From Malurus cyaneus samueli (lineage: Eukaryota; Chordata; Aves; Passeriformes; Maluridae), in NCBI GenBank assembly GCA_009741485.1, contig CM019227.1, forward strand, positions 15,582,057 through 15,646,056: a DNA stretch of 64,000 nucleotides, read 5' to 3'. This document shows positions 48,114 through 60,350 of the stretch, in pieces. Position 1 is the first letter of the stretch, and every line of letters starts with the position of its first letter. The notes beneath the pieces are model-generated. The model saw only the letters and a program-made list of their open reading frames with translations. It was not told the DNA's origin and ran no database searches. A program made the position numbers and the translations under genes.

Positions 48114-50339
48114 CATTGGTTTGAGATTTTAGGATTTTAAGTACACTTATCTGAGAGAAAGTAGTAAATGGAAAATCATATGGAGAGGGAAGGTGTAGGA
48201 ATAGCAGTGCTATGATAATGCATTGATTAGTAAAATATTTGGGTTTGGGTTTGGGTTTTTTGAGGAGGAGTGGCTGTTTGAACAGAAACATGATCTTTCC
48301 ACCTCAGCCCACGTTCACAGCAGGAATTCAGAAATGCATGAATCTTAGTTCAGATATTCTCAGTTATGAAATGGGTAATGAAAATGAATCCTACATTTTC
48401 TGCAGTTTAGGGAAAGATCCAGGGAAACCTGCTATGCTGGCTTGGATGGAGTTAATTCTGTGCAGAGCATCCCCCATGGTGCTGTGGGTTGCATTTAGGG
48501 AAAATAGCAACCAAGGAACCCTTCTAAATGTATTTTCTGTTTAATCAAGAATAGAGAAGGTGTTATTACATACAACAGGCTGTCTGCTCTGCGCTCCTGC
48601 TCTGCTTCCCAAAGCACTCACCACATTTCAAAATCACAAGCCATGTGTAATATATTTCCCAAAACTTTATCTGAGTCAAAAAATATTCCCTGCACAGTTT
48701 GCTGGGCTGAACTCTGACCAGAGAGTCAGCACAGTTTGGAACACTGTGGGCTTAGCAACAAAATAATGAGATTTTTTTTGTTTCCTTTGAGAGCTCTGCG
48801 AGGAACCATGAAAGGGCCGAGTGTGAGGAAGCTGTGGCTCGGGGCAGCTCTGCAGGAACCAGCTGGAAGGGTCGCTGCTCTACCCAGCTCTTTGTCTGGA
48901 TTCTTGGGGGCCAAGAGGCTCCATATTCCTGTGGAGCTCAGCAGCTCAGCAACGTGACCAGGAGCAAGAAAGGAGCTCTCAAAATCCTCCGATCAATTCC
49001 CCCTCGGGCAATCTGGGGAATACGTGAGCTCCACCAGGCACTCGCTTGTGCTGTGAGAAACGAGTCCCAGCATCCCGTGAGACTCTGAGAGAGCAGCTCT
49101 CCTTCCAAACCACACAATTCAGAAACATTTAACTTTATTACTGATTCTCCGAGAGAAATCCCAGCTATGCAGGAGTTTGAAAGTAATTGAGGAGGGAGTG
49201 AATAAACCCACAAGTGAGAGGTCCTGAATTCGCTATGAACAAGAAGATGCTTCATTCAAATTAGTTTGTGGAAGTTGGATAATCTTCCAAAGCTGTGGAT
49301 GTGACAATGAATTTAATGTATTATTTTAGAAAAAGGCAAGAAGCAGAAGGACACCGAGAATTTGAGCGCAACCAAAATTTGTGAAAAATGGATTTGGTGG
49401 CATTTGTTTCGACATGTCAAAGCAATTCCTGGTATGTGGGAAAAGATGCAAAAATATAAGGGGTTTACTGGCACATCACACTGACTCTGACAGATGCCAT
49501 TCCTTCAGCAGTGGAGCTGCTTTGGGTGTAAATAGAATTCTAAATACCAAGACAGGAATTTTGAGGAGACAAGGGGACTTGAGCTCTTAATTTAGTTTTT
49601 ATACTTTTTCAGTGGCTCGTGTACTCAGCTCTCCGCCGTTCTCTGGGATGGAATATTTGGGGTTTATCCTAGCCTGCAGAAGATAGCTAATTTGGTTTGT
49701 AATCAGTCAGGCACAGATCTGACTCCAAAGCAGGAGGAAGGTTGTGTTCTGCATGAGCTGCTCCCCTGATTGCAAAGAGTCCATAAATGCAGAGACAATC
49801 ACAGGGGGATTTTTACAGCCCCCCCTCACCAATTGCTCCCAGCAGTTTAGTATAAATTACTGGAGGCTATCACATCTTATTTTTCACCAGTGGTAACAGG
49901 GTAAAAACTGTCAATTGTTATTTTTTTTCCTAGGGAAAGTGTTCTAATGGTGAACGAGCAAGGGTATTCAGGTGAGCAGCAGCTTCATGTGGAGAATATA
50001 TTTTACAGAAATATAAATGTTTAAGAAGCAAAATATTTCACTGGATTAGCTTAGCACCACTTTGGTATAATTCTGTTTTTTTGCATCCTACACTTCCCTG
50101 AGAGCTGCTGATGTCCTCCCATGAAACCAAGCTCACACAGCTGCCTTCATGTCCTGCACCAGCACAACAAAGCACAAACCTCCAGAGCAGAATTAGAACA
50201 AGAAGCATTAGAACAGAGCAGCTGAACTGAAATCATAATAAGAAAAAACCTAAAATGTTGAGCTTTCTATTTCCAATTCACTTTCCCCACGAGCCTTGTC
50301 AATTTTCCAATCAACATTACTGTATGAATTTTCAGACAA
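48114..50339. other. unique sequence, no gene seen
   Basis: Single-copy DNA with a short GGGTTT repeat at 48240-48256. No supported exon. Confidence 0.5.
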
Positions 50340-50960
50340 AGACTGACTAGACCTCTTAAAAAGGCTATTAACTGCAGCTATTGCAGAGCCACGGCTTCTG
50401 AATTAAAGGTCACGACAGTTATGAATGAGGTTATGGGATTTTTCACTCCACTACTTGGACTTACGTCTTCAACAGAAGTGGAAATTTAAACCAGGAGCAG
50501 GACTGCAACATGACAAATGAACGAGACGGCCAACTGCAGCGAGCGGGGCTAAGAGGAGGTCATTGGCGAGGCAGTGCAATGAATTGGCCATGTTGATGTT
50601 TTGACAAGCAAATAGATCACCGAAACGCAGCGCTTCCTGCAGGGCTTTATCCTGGGAGAACAGCAGCCCTTCCTCGGAGTGCTGCTAGCCTGACGGATGG
50701 AGCAGGGATTTCAAACCAATGCCGCTGAATCGTTCACCCCGCCAGGTAAAGCTCTGTGTTTTCTGATCCTACTCAATTCTCCCCTTCCCTCTGTGCCCCC
50801 ACAAAATGCAGGACAGGAGCGTTTGCCTCCTCTGCACCCGTCGGTGTTGGCGCAGCGAGCTCGGCTGGCAGTTCAAAGCCAGGAGGAATAAAGCAGGACT
50901 TTGTGGTCATACCAAGAAATCAATGATACACTGAAGCACTTTTTAATTAGCCCACTGCGG
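50340..50960 (+). promoter_or_regulatory. CpG-enriched conserved-looking patch, possible alternative promoter
   Basis: About 600 bases with roughly 30 CpG, concentrated at 50520-50880, in an AT-rich setting without repeats. The sequence has high complexity and contains a candidate first coding exon with a donor site (next entry). Together these suggest a minor CpG-type promoter or a conserved regulatory element. No TATA box is evident. Confidence 0.35.
50697..50745 (+). CDS. candidate first coding exon, unidentified
   Basis: ATG in good context (GACGGATGG) opens 16 codons reading MEQGFQTNAAESFTPP, plus one base. It then reaches CCAG|GTAAAG, a good splice donor, so the exon would end in phase 1. 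It sits in the CpG-enriched patch, as an alternative first exon would. No family is recognised from this short peptide, and the downstream exons would lie outside what I can identify. The open frame continues past the donor to a stop at 50891, which would be intronic if the donor is used. Confidence 0.3.
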
Positions 50961-52320
50961 TCCTGAACCAAGCCTCGGTTACAGAGATTAAATAATTGCT
51001 TATGGCATTCTCAATGTGGAGTTCACCACGGCAAGAAGGAGACTATTGACTCAACTGCTAACTTTTGAGAACTGATGAAGTCTTGCTGAGCGCAGAAATT
51101 CTTTTCAGCGCAGAAAATAAAAAACCCCAATGCAGTTTTATGACCCAACTCCTTTGAACTATTTTAATTAAGGACTCCTATGATAAGAAAGAAGTTGAAA
51201 AGCTATTTAGCAGGAAGACAGGCTCCCATTTAAATGTTGACTCATGAAGTCAGCACTTTCAAGGGTATTACTGTACATTTGGTCTTTTCTTTTCAAAGCC
51301 ATTAACTTCTCGCAGCACATTTCTCTCTCTATCGTATGTCTTCATGATTAGGACCCTGTTAAAGTCAATATCACTTAGACATCTATTCTCTTTCAGCCAC
51401 CCTTGATTTTTTCCCCTTGTCTGCCTAAATTTAGATTACGAATTTTAATAAACAACTGCTTTCACCTTTGCATTCCGATCTTCTGGTGCTGTTAGCTGGC
51501 ACAAGTCCCCTGATCTAAGCGAGCCACCTTGACACAGGGCTGGAAAAGCTGGCCTTAAGGACTCATATTTAAAAGTGCAGCTAATTTAAATAGATAGTCT
51601 TTCAGAAAGGTTATTGTTGCATTCATTTTAGTACTAAAAATATAGAAAACATGCTGAAGGAAAATAGCATTTTTAAATTATAGTAGAGCAATGCAGGAAT
51701 AATTAATGTTTTAAATGACAGTAGAGCAATGCAGGAATAAGTAATGTTTTTGAATGAAGTATAGTCATGGTCTTTCATTTCTTAATGTAAAAAACAAATG
51801 TCTTTGATCTTATTTTTTAATGTCTAAAGCAAACAAAAGCCCATGAACTTGTATTTGATAATGCTGAGTTCATCCACCAAAGTGATGCCATCTGTGCAAA
51901 ACAAAAAGGAATATTTGCCCTTCAAAGCATTCCATGACAGAAAATCAACAGAGCACTGGAGGCTTGCTATTTTTGAAAGATATTCAGGCTGTGTAGCAGG
52001 AGTCTCACAGTCCCTTTGGTTTCTCAGGGCTTGGTGGGGATGTGAATTCCTGCCTGGAATAAGGCTCCAGCCGGTCCCTGGAGGGGAGCCCCGAGGCTGT
52101 CAGGACACAGAACCTGCTCCACTGCTGCTCCTGCTCCATCAATCACTCGCAATTAAGGGAGAGGTGAGCTCTGGCAGCGAGATGCAGGCCATTCATCAAG
52201 GTTAGGGGGAAGAGGAAAGGAAAAACTCCCTTCTTAGGAGCAGATGTCCAGGCAGCAGGAGCAGAGGCAGCGAGAAGGGCGAGGAGCTGAGCACGGGCAG
52301 GGCCCAGGCACGGGCACAGG
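50961..52320. other. unique sequence with conserved-looking stretches
   Basis: Low-repeat DNA with one 38-bp tandem duplication (listed separately). Motifs such as AATTTAAATAG and a few CpG near 51475-51530 suggest conserved non-coding sequence. No exon is supported. Confidence 0.4.
51671..51746 (+). repeat. 38-bp tandem duplication
   Basis: Two head-to-tail copies, 51671-51708 and 51709-51746, differing at about 3 of 38 positions and sharing AGTAGAGCAATGCAGGAATA. Probably a recent local duplication. Confidence 0.93.
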
Positions 52321-52382
<62 letters not shown>

Positions 52383-52384
52383 AA
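52321..52384. repeat. (AGGGAC)n hexanucleotide repeat
   Basis: Ten perfect units. A variable-length tract, all purine except for C. Confidence 0.96.
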
Positions 52385-52510
52385 TCTGTGCTGTGTGTGC
52401 TGCTGTCTGCACGGGGAAACCCTGCCCTGGAAGGGCACGGGCAGCACAAGAGATCCATACAGGAATGGGGAAACGGGACATGAACCCAACCCCAGGCTGA
52501 ACCTCGGGAG

Positions 52511-52670
52511 CCCTGGGTCATCCCTGGGAGCTCTGGGTCATCTCCAGGAGCTCTGGGTCAACACCAGGAGCTCTGGGTCATTCCCAGGAGCTCTGGGTCA
52601 TTCCTGGGAGCTCTGGGTCATCTCTGACAGCTCTGGGTCATTCCTGGGAGCTCTGGATCATTCCTGGGAT
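52511..52670 (+). repeat. 20-bp minisatellite, eight units in exact register
   Basis: Eight 20-bp units of the form CTCTGGGTCATTCCTGGGAG with no indels. Most changes are in the second half (TCCCTGGGAG, TCTCCAGGAG, ACACCAGGAG and so on), while CTCTGGGTCA is nearly invariant. A GAGCTC palindrome forms at most unit junctions. Confidence 0.96.
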
Positions 52671-52690
52671 GCAGGAGCTGCTGGAGCTCC

Positions 52691-52865
52691 TATTATTTTA
52701 TCCTGGGCAGGTCTGGTGCTTCTGGTAAGATACTGGTGATGTCTCAGGGTCTGCTTTAGAATAATATTTACTCTCACCAAAGCCAATGTGTCAGGACAAC
52801 CAGGACTGAAATGATTCCTAAGGGAAACCCCTCCCCAGGCAAAGGACACCCCCACACCTTTAAAG
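52691..52865 (+). repeat. duplicated 175-bp block, copy 1
   Basis: Starts TATTATTTTATCCTGGGCAG, contains ATAATATTTACTCTCACCAA and ends CACCCCCACACCTTTAAAG. It matches 53333-53509 at about 90% identity by eye, same orientation, with about 470 bases of unrelated DNA between. Confidence 0.95.
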
Positions 52866-53332
52866 CATCATCTTTATCTGATTTCTTTTCTAGAAAAGTT
52901 TCTGTGTTTGTGGTGATATCAAAAGTGCAATGTGGTTTCCTGGTGAACCATTGGAGACAGAGCTGCACAGAGCCTTGGCTCGTTCCTGGGCAGGCAGAAA
53001 GAAAACAGGGCTTGGAAAGAGCCTCCAGACCTCTCAAACAAAATGTACAATTCTGTTTTCATTTTCTTCACTGAAGGACTGTTATCTCGCCTGTATTAAC
53101 TTCTATTTCAGAAGATGCGACGAGCTCGTTTTGATATTAAAGATTCTTTAGAGCACTTTCTATACTTCAGTTCTTATTTTAGTTTAACTTAATTAAAATC
53201 TTTTTGAGATTTTCTTCATGAGACACACTTAGCCCTTCAGTAACAGAATACAGATAATTATACCACTCCAAACACTTGGAGATAGACTGAACCAAGGCTG
53301 TCCAGATTATTGTGTTAAAATAGCATCTGCTT

Positions 53333-53509
53333 TATTATTTTATACCCTGGGCAGGCCTGGTGCCTCTGGTAAGATCCTGGTGATGTTTCAAGGCCTGCTT
53401 TTCAATAATATTTACTCTCACCAAAGCCAATGTGTCAGGACAACCAGGACTGAAATGATTCCTAAGAGAAACCCCTCCTCAGGCAAAAAACACCCCCACA
53501 CCTTTGAAG
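53333..53509 (+). repeat. duplicated 175-bp block, copy 2
   Basis: Second copy of the 52691-52865 block, with a 2-base insertion near the start and scattered substitutions. It could be a segmental duplication or two insertions of one unrecognised interspersed element. Confidence 0.95.
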
Positions 53510-56500
53510 AAAATGAATATTGCACTATCAGCTGCAGTATGAGCTCCTAGAGGCTGCAGAAAGTTCATCCATTCCTCTTTAAATCATATCTGTTTAACCA
53601 CTTCTTACCCTGCTGCCCATATACTTTACTCTGAATCTTTTTCAAGTTGACAAGGTGATTTCTAAATTTGATATAAATATAATTATTTTTCTGAAATAAA
53701 TGAAAAATTATAAAAAGTTGTATACATGTACAGCTGGATATTTTTATTATCAGAGTGCATGTAAAAATCCATAGAAACATATCTTGTATTTTGTAAGACA
53801 AAGTATTTTGTATGTATTTTATTAAAGAATCTCAACTCTAAATAGCTTGATTGCGTGACTAAACATAGATTTTAGAATTTAAAACATGTTACCCTGACAG
53901 TAACTTTGCACAGATAAATACCAGCCCTGATTCAGGAGCCTAGATTGAGAAAATCCTGTTGCATACAAATAACCTGCAACATTAAAATGTATGCTCCATC
54001 CACACCGATCTGAAGGGAATCAGATCGAAGGGCTGAATATGTGTTTTCTAAATTAAAAATTCAAATCAGAGCATGTAAAGCAGTTTAAAATAATAATTAC
54101 ACCAATCCCAATTAAGCAATACGCAGTAATTACAATGAGTGCTGTTAGCAAATTCCAAACGGGGTTTGGGTACAAGGCAGTGGCAGGAGCAGAGCCCCGG
54201 CCAGGTGCACCCAAACACCCTGAGGAGGAGGAATCCCAGGTGTTTGTGTGCCAGAGAGGAGTGAAATCCCTCCCTTCTCTGGGCTTTGTGCTACTCAGCC
54301 AACTAAAACCTCGCTGGGTTTGTGCTTTTTAGCTTTTATGGCCCAAAGCGTTCTTAAGTAATAAACACGGGGCAGAATTCAGGAGACAATTTGGGACACA
54401 AAATTTTAGAACAAGAGAATTGTGTATGCTCTGATCAGCAGCAGGAAATTAGAGGAAACTTCTCTGGAAAGTTTAGCTTTTGCTTTCAGGTGTTTCAGAG
54501 GAATATTTGAGTGATGGCTTTATCTTAATGTGTGAAAGTTGGTTCAGGAGCCAAAGTTTTACCTTTCATAGAGAGGCAAAAGAAACAGAGCACAGTTTAG
54601 ATTTAGCTATCTGCACTTGAAAACTTGGCAGCCTGCAGTAAAAAAAAAAAACAACAAAAAAAAAGCATGATTATATGTTATAGAAACTGTCTCTGAAAAC
54701 TTCTTATTGACAGAAATATTTATCTCTAAATTGTGGCAGTTTGAGGGGGCGATGTCTGTTTGCTCTGTGCTGCATGCTAGGACCACATGGGACACTGAAA
54801 TATCCAGGAACCCCAACATTCCATGGGCACTCAGCATTTTTGTGCCACATTTAGTAGCATGTGTGATATCCAGACTCTAGAAGTTTCCAGCTGGATTGGG
54901 AATAAAGGATTCAGGATGGTGTATCTGCCAGCAAACCCAGCTCACCTCCAGCTGAATGCTCCTCCCCAGTGTTTCTCCCCCATTCTCCTGCAGGGATGTA
55001 CCCAAATCCTGTGCTCCGAAGATTTACTATTTGACACTCCCTTTTCCCTTAAAATATTCTACTAAAATAATCTGAAATTTCCTGGAACTTTGATCTGGAT
55101 AGACTGACTTTACCCCCACACAGCAGATTTCTTTCAGGCTCTCAAAATGCATTGTCCTTACAAATTCAGTGGAAGCCACATTACACTTGTGATGTTACCA
55201 CAAACACAGATTCTTTTCTACAAAACAAACCAGATAAAGATGAGGCTTCCTTGAAACATCTCCAGTGTGGTGACACTTTATTTTCTGTATAAAACAGTCT
55301 ATTCTATATCCTCAAATCGTGTTTGTAAATAATCTTTTACCATCATAATGCTTTTCAGATATCTGATTCCAAAGCGCTTTTTCACTCAGGACCTGAGACT
55401 ACACAAATGCAGGGTCCAAATGAAAAATCTGCTGGGAGAGCTGGAGCCAGATCCCAATGTGAACAAAGCCTTGGAAGAGATTTTGTACATGTGGTGGAAT
55501 GTGCACCCATTCAGCCTCGCATGTGTGCTCTCTCTCTTTTAGAGAGCCAAAAAATTTTTTGCAAAAACTTTTCCTTCCAAATTTCTATGATTTCTCCCCT
55601 CCAAAAATCTGTTGGGAACTCACAATGCCATTGTTCTAAGTTTCAAAGGCTGCCTAAGAGGAATAATGACAGGAGAGAAAAAAGTGAGAGCTCTCATCCC
55701 AGCTCCTTGTAGGTTTGGGTTACAAACCTTGTGCTGCCATTCCCCAGGCACACACCCAAATAAACAAGATACAAGTCCCAGAATGACTTTAGGATGTGCT
55801 GAACATTCAATTCCTGTGCTAGCTAGCAGGACAAACAGTCAGCATGTGCTGTGGAAATCAGGCCACAAACTCTGAAAAGCACATTTCTGACAGCTCGGAG
55901 GAATGGGGGTTTCAAACATGCCATGAATGGCTTTGGGAATGGCTCAAACTAGATGGATTTTTTTTTTTTTTTTTTTAAATCAGAAAAAATTCAAAATCCT
56001 GGTTCTCCTTTTTTTTTTTCTCCCTGTGACAAACCATTCTTGGTCAGTGAGAATAACCCAGAGCCCTGCCCATATCTTAGCATGGGCTGAAAGAGGCAAG
56101 AAATCCCCAGAAATTCCTGACTGCATGCTCCAAATCACAACTAACATTAAGGTAATAATGTCATTATTAACATTATTTTCACAAATTTTCAATAAAAACT
56201 TTGATTCTCAAGAGGGAGGGGGAAATAAAAAACCCTAAACATGTGTGATTTCCATTTCCACAATTAACACACATTTTAAAAGTCAGAGCCTTTACAGCCA
56301 TGCAGCCCTGAAGAGCTCAAGGGTCTGTGGTTCAACTGAATCATCTGACTTTCAAGCAGAGGACATCTATTTTAGTTCATCAGACTTTCTAAAATTAACC
56401 GAGGTTCACGGCTTGGTAAAAAATACATACTGAAAAGGGCCCTCTAAATCTGGATTGCATACTGAGAATTAAAGTGCCATATTCTGAAGGCTTTTCTCAG

Positions 56501-59500
56501 GGCTTTTTTTGCCTCTTTCCAGTAAAATCATAGAAAATGGAAAGCTGACATTAAGAACAAGCTGAAAGGAGCAAGCTGACTTCCCCAGTTCTCAGAAACA
56601 CTAAAGGACTGAACAAAACTCACAATGTCACGGTCAAAAAGGTGCAGCAGCATCTATTTTTGTCTTAAAGGAGAATAAGCTGTTAACAACAGAAGTACAT
56701 TTAGCCTCACAAAGAAAGAGCACCATTTTGTCATCACATTATTAATATGTCTGCTATTTACTGAGATCAGGGAGGGCTATCAGGAGATTCTTTAAATATA
56801 AATGACTCCTCATGACTCCTCACAGGGCTTGGCAGTCTGGAGGCAGAGCTGGCTTTCCTTTATCCTTTCATTGTGACACAGGATCCACCTGCTTGAATCT
56901 AACAGGTAAATCACAAGGACTGCTTTTGCCTTTTTGCTTTTTGTTTTGTTTTTTTTTTCCTTCCATCCTCCTCCTTTCCTCTGTGTGCGTGTGCACGTGG
57001 TATCTCGCTGTGTGTGAGCATGTTTTAAGCCATCAGACTTCATAATTAAACTAATTTCTCCTGATGCACAGTCTCAGTTGTCCTTAAAACCCTTAAACCA
57101 CTCAGACCTTGTTATCTCTCCCTGAGGTTGGTGCCACGTTAGAGGCTGAGCCTGAGCACAGATTTACCTGTTCCTTGCACTGCAGGAGAAGGATTTGGGC
57201 AGCCTGAGCAGCAATGATGGGGGAAACGCCTCACAAAAATAAACACTTCCCCAAAGTCCTGACTTAAGCCAGGCCTGGAGTCTTAGCCCAGAATCTGTGG
57301 AGCCACTCATCTTCTTCCCATCACAATCCCATAAATTCAATCCCTCCGAAGTTCCTTCCATTAAAATTCCTGTCAGTGGAATTAGCCACCTGCTGCCCCT
57401 CCCAGCTAAGGAAATCCCTCCCCATGGTGCCCCAAAATGCCCCTCATTCCCGGTTCTGGCTGCTCAGCAGAGCCTTTGCCAGGCTCAGTTTTACCCCCCC
57501 AGTGCCCAGGAGCTCTGGGCATTCCCAGGTTCATCCCTGACTGCTCTGTTCTCTGTCACCTTTCAGAGATTCAGCACTCCTCTGCCTCACACTCACAGCC
57601 ACAAATTCATTTTCCTCAGGGAACATTAACATTTCCCAGATGTGGGGAAGGTTTCTGCCCTACAGAGGGACAGTATCAGCTGCTTCGTTTTAACTTCATC
57701 CCGGAGCTACAGATTTTCACCACCATCTTTAATTTTTCAGTACACAAATTTCAAAGATTTCCCCACAATAAACTGCTACAGCTAAATTCTCTCTGTGCCC
57801 ATAGTTTCCCGAGGGTTGAGTTATTGCTTTTCTCCTATTTTCACTTCTTCCAACAACGTGGCTTCAGATGGTCCTGTTAAAGTGTTTTTCATTTATTTCA
57901 AGAACCTGCTCACTACAGCATCTGGTTTGATTTTCCACTAAAGCCCTTTACAGGGGCATATAAGCTTTATAATTAAAGTTAATAAAAAGAAACGTTTGTG
58001 AAGTTCAAAATGGGAGAGGAGAATACTAAAACAGGCACAGAAAAGACAGAAGAATACCAGCAAAAGCATTTTTTTCAAATTTCAGCAACTCCACGAATCC
58101 ATCCATCCCACTGTGTGGTCAGTGTCATGTCCATCTCTCACAAGTGTAACTTAGGAAAAATTTGCCTCAAGAAACTTAAGTTACAGATTCTTCTCTGTGC
58201 TAAAGAAATCAATCCCATATATCTTTTAGAGCTTCCTGGAAAATCCTGAAGTATATATTTCTGTCTGGTTTGTTTTGGTCTTCGGTTTTATATTGTGTGG
58301 CAAATTGTAGCACCATCAAATTTATTGATTTTATCTACACAATTTATGTATAGTGGGATGAGAAAAACAAATGTACATCATTTACAAATTTATTCAGGCA
58401 GAAGGTTCAAAGACAAAGATGCAAACGCAGAAGAATATTTCTATCAGCCCACACTACTCTAATTTAGACGTTTATATGAGAAATAACATTCACGGGGCGA
58501 GAGGAAGCAGCATTTATGTGCAGTATTACGAGCCACAGTCGCTTTAAATCCTGTATTTCCACCCTCATTAAAGCACTGCTCAGAGGAGTCCTGCTGATAA
58601 AATATGATGGGGTTCTTTCAGAGCAATATCATTACCTGATGATTTTGGAAGAAGCTGATTTTTCAGGGGAGAGGGAAAGGAGAAGCATTTCCTGGGAGTG
58701 CACGGGGCAGCTCTGGGGAGCCAGAGCCAGGAAAGGGACATGAACAGGCTCAGGGGGATCCCAGAAACACTGAGTCACACAGGGGCCACCCTGATGGGGC
58801 GTTTTCAGGTGTTTACTGAGAAAAAAAAAAAAAGCTCCAAGACGTAATGTAACTTTGATCCTTATTTCAAGAGGTGTTTATGTTTTAACACCCCACAGAA
58901 ACCATGACTGTTGGATGGCCAGGAGAAATCAAGGCACTCTGTGACTCTAACCCTTCTGAGCCCTTTCAAAACCAGCCATTTAATTTTACTTTCCAATATT
59001 TTCCAAACGTGATGAGGCTCCTGCTTTTTCTACCCCCACTAATTTCACATCATAGCTGATGGAACTCAGCAGGCTCTCCACCATTCCTGAAATCCACATA
59101 GAATAATCTGCAGAGCTCTCAGCAGTCATGCTGAACCAAAAACACACCCAGAAAAGTAATATTTCCTACCTCTGTGCACCAAAAACTGTTGCTGCTGCTG
59201 CTGTAATTTGTATTTATGCCACTTTCTCACACAGTGCTGACAGGGCCCAGCGCTGCTTTGCTGGTTCATTTTTGAGAAATGATTCCAAGAGATTTGGTGC
59301 CTTATTATGGCTTCATTAGAGAGCAACAAAAAGACACAGAACTGCCTGAGAGCCCGTGGGGCTTTCAGAGCATGGAGATTGCTGGAGTAGAAATGCTGAA
59401 AGTATTCCTCAAACGGCCATGTGCAACCCCAAACTCCCTTTATGGAGAATAAACTCGGATACTTTGTTCATTATTTCCATCCTGTAGGAATAATGCAAAC

Positions 59501-59610
59501 CAGGTGTGAGACAATCAAGAGTTTGGGCTCGGATTAATAAAGTCATAAATCAAATTCAAGCTAAATGCCCATTTCCATCTAAATGCTGTTAAATTCCTGT
59601 GCTTGTTGAA
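53510..59610. other. unique AT-rich sequence, no gene identified
   Basis: Single-copy DNA with poly(A)/(T) runs at 54640-54664, 55957-55977 and 56947-56958. A plus-strand open stretch at 55360-55480 after CTTTTCAG reads LLGELEPDPNVNKALEEILY but has no donor and no recognised homology. No transposon was identified. Confidence 0.45.
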
Positions 59611-60350
59611 GTGTAAATCTCCTCATTTGTGCTTTTTTGTTTCCCCCATGGACCCCCATTTTGCAGTAAGAACCCATGGGAAATTATCTTCATTTGTGAT
59701 TTTTTTTTTTCCCCCCATGGAGCCCCTATTTTGCAGTGAGAACTCATGGGAATTCTCTCCATTAGTGCTTTCCCCTCTCCATTTTGCAGTGAGAACTCAT
59801 GGGAAATTCTCCTCATTTTTATGCTTTTTTTCCCCCATGGAGTTTCCTTTTTGCAGTGAGTGGCCCATAGGGAAATTCTCTTCATTTTTATGGCTTTTTT
59901 CCCTGACACTGCGGAGTCCCATGGCAAGTCCTCCTTTTAATGCTTTTTCGCCATCGAGGCACAGGATCCATGGAAATTCTCCTCATTTTTTCGCTTTTTT
60001 CCTCATGGGTCCCATTTTGCCATGAGTGCTAGCTGAAGTCTCCTCATTTTTATGGCTTTTTTCCCCATGGAGCCAAGTTTTGCAGTGAGAATCATGGCAG
60101 AATTCTCTCATTGTGTTTTTTATTCCATGAGCCCATCATTTGCTGAGTCCCTGCATTCTCCCCTTTTAGTTTCCACAGGCCTTGAGTGAGCCCTGGAACC
60201 TCATTTATGTTTTTCATGGCATTTTGGTCTATGATTTCCTTTTGCTTTTCATGACACATCAGAGAACTCTGGGACATTTGTTTTTCCCATTTTGCAGTGG
60301 AGCCTGGAATCTCTTTATGCTTGTTTCCCATGGCCTTGCAGTGAGACTGC
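59611..60350 (+). repeat. decaying minisatellite, about 67-bp unit
   Basis: Roughly ten copies with the order CTCCTCATTTTTATGCTTTT, TTCCCCCATGGAGCCC, ATTTTGCAGTGAGAACTCAT and GGGAAATT. Units are 67, 69 and 54 bp at the left and become progressively diverged and irregular to the right. The frames reading through it (Phe/Ser/His-rich plus, Lys/Ile/Ser-rich minus) are repeat-driven. Confidence 0.9.

Noticed and set aside
52511..52670. Repeat-encoded peptide or CRISPR-like array
   Set aside because: Contiguous 20-bp units with no spacers. The period is not a multiple of three.
55348..55542. Exon-like frame with LLGELEPDPNVNKALEEI
   Set aside because: The acceptor-like CTTTTCAG is present, but no donor follows and no homology is recognised. 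Left as unsupported.
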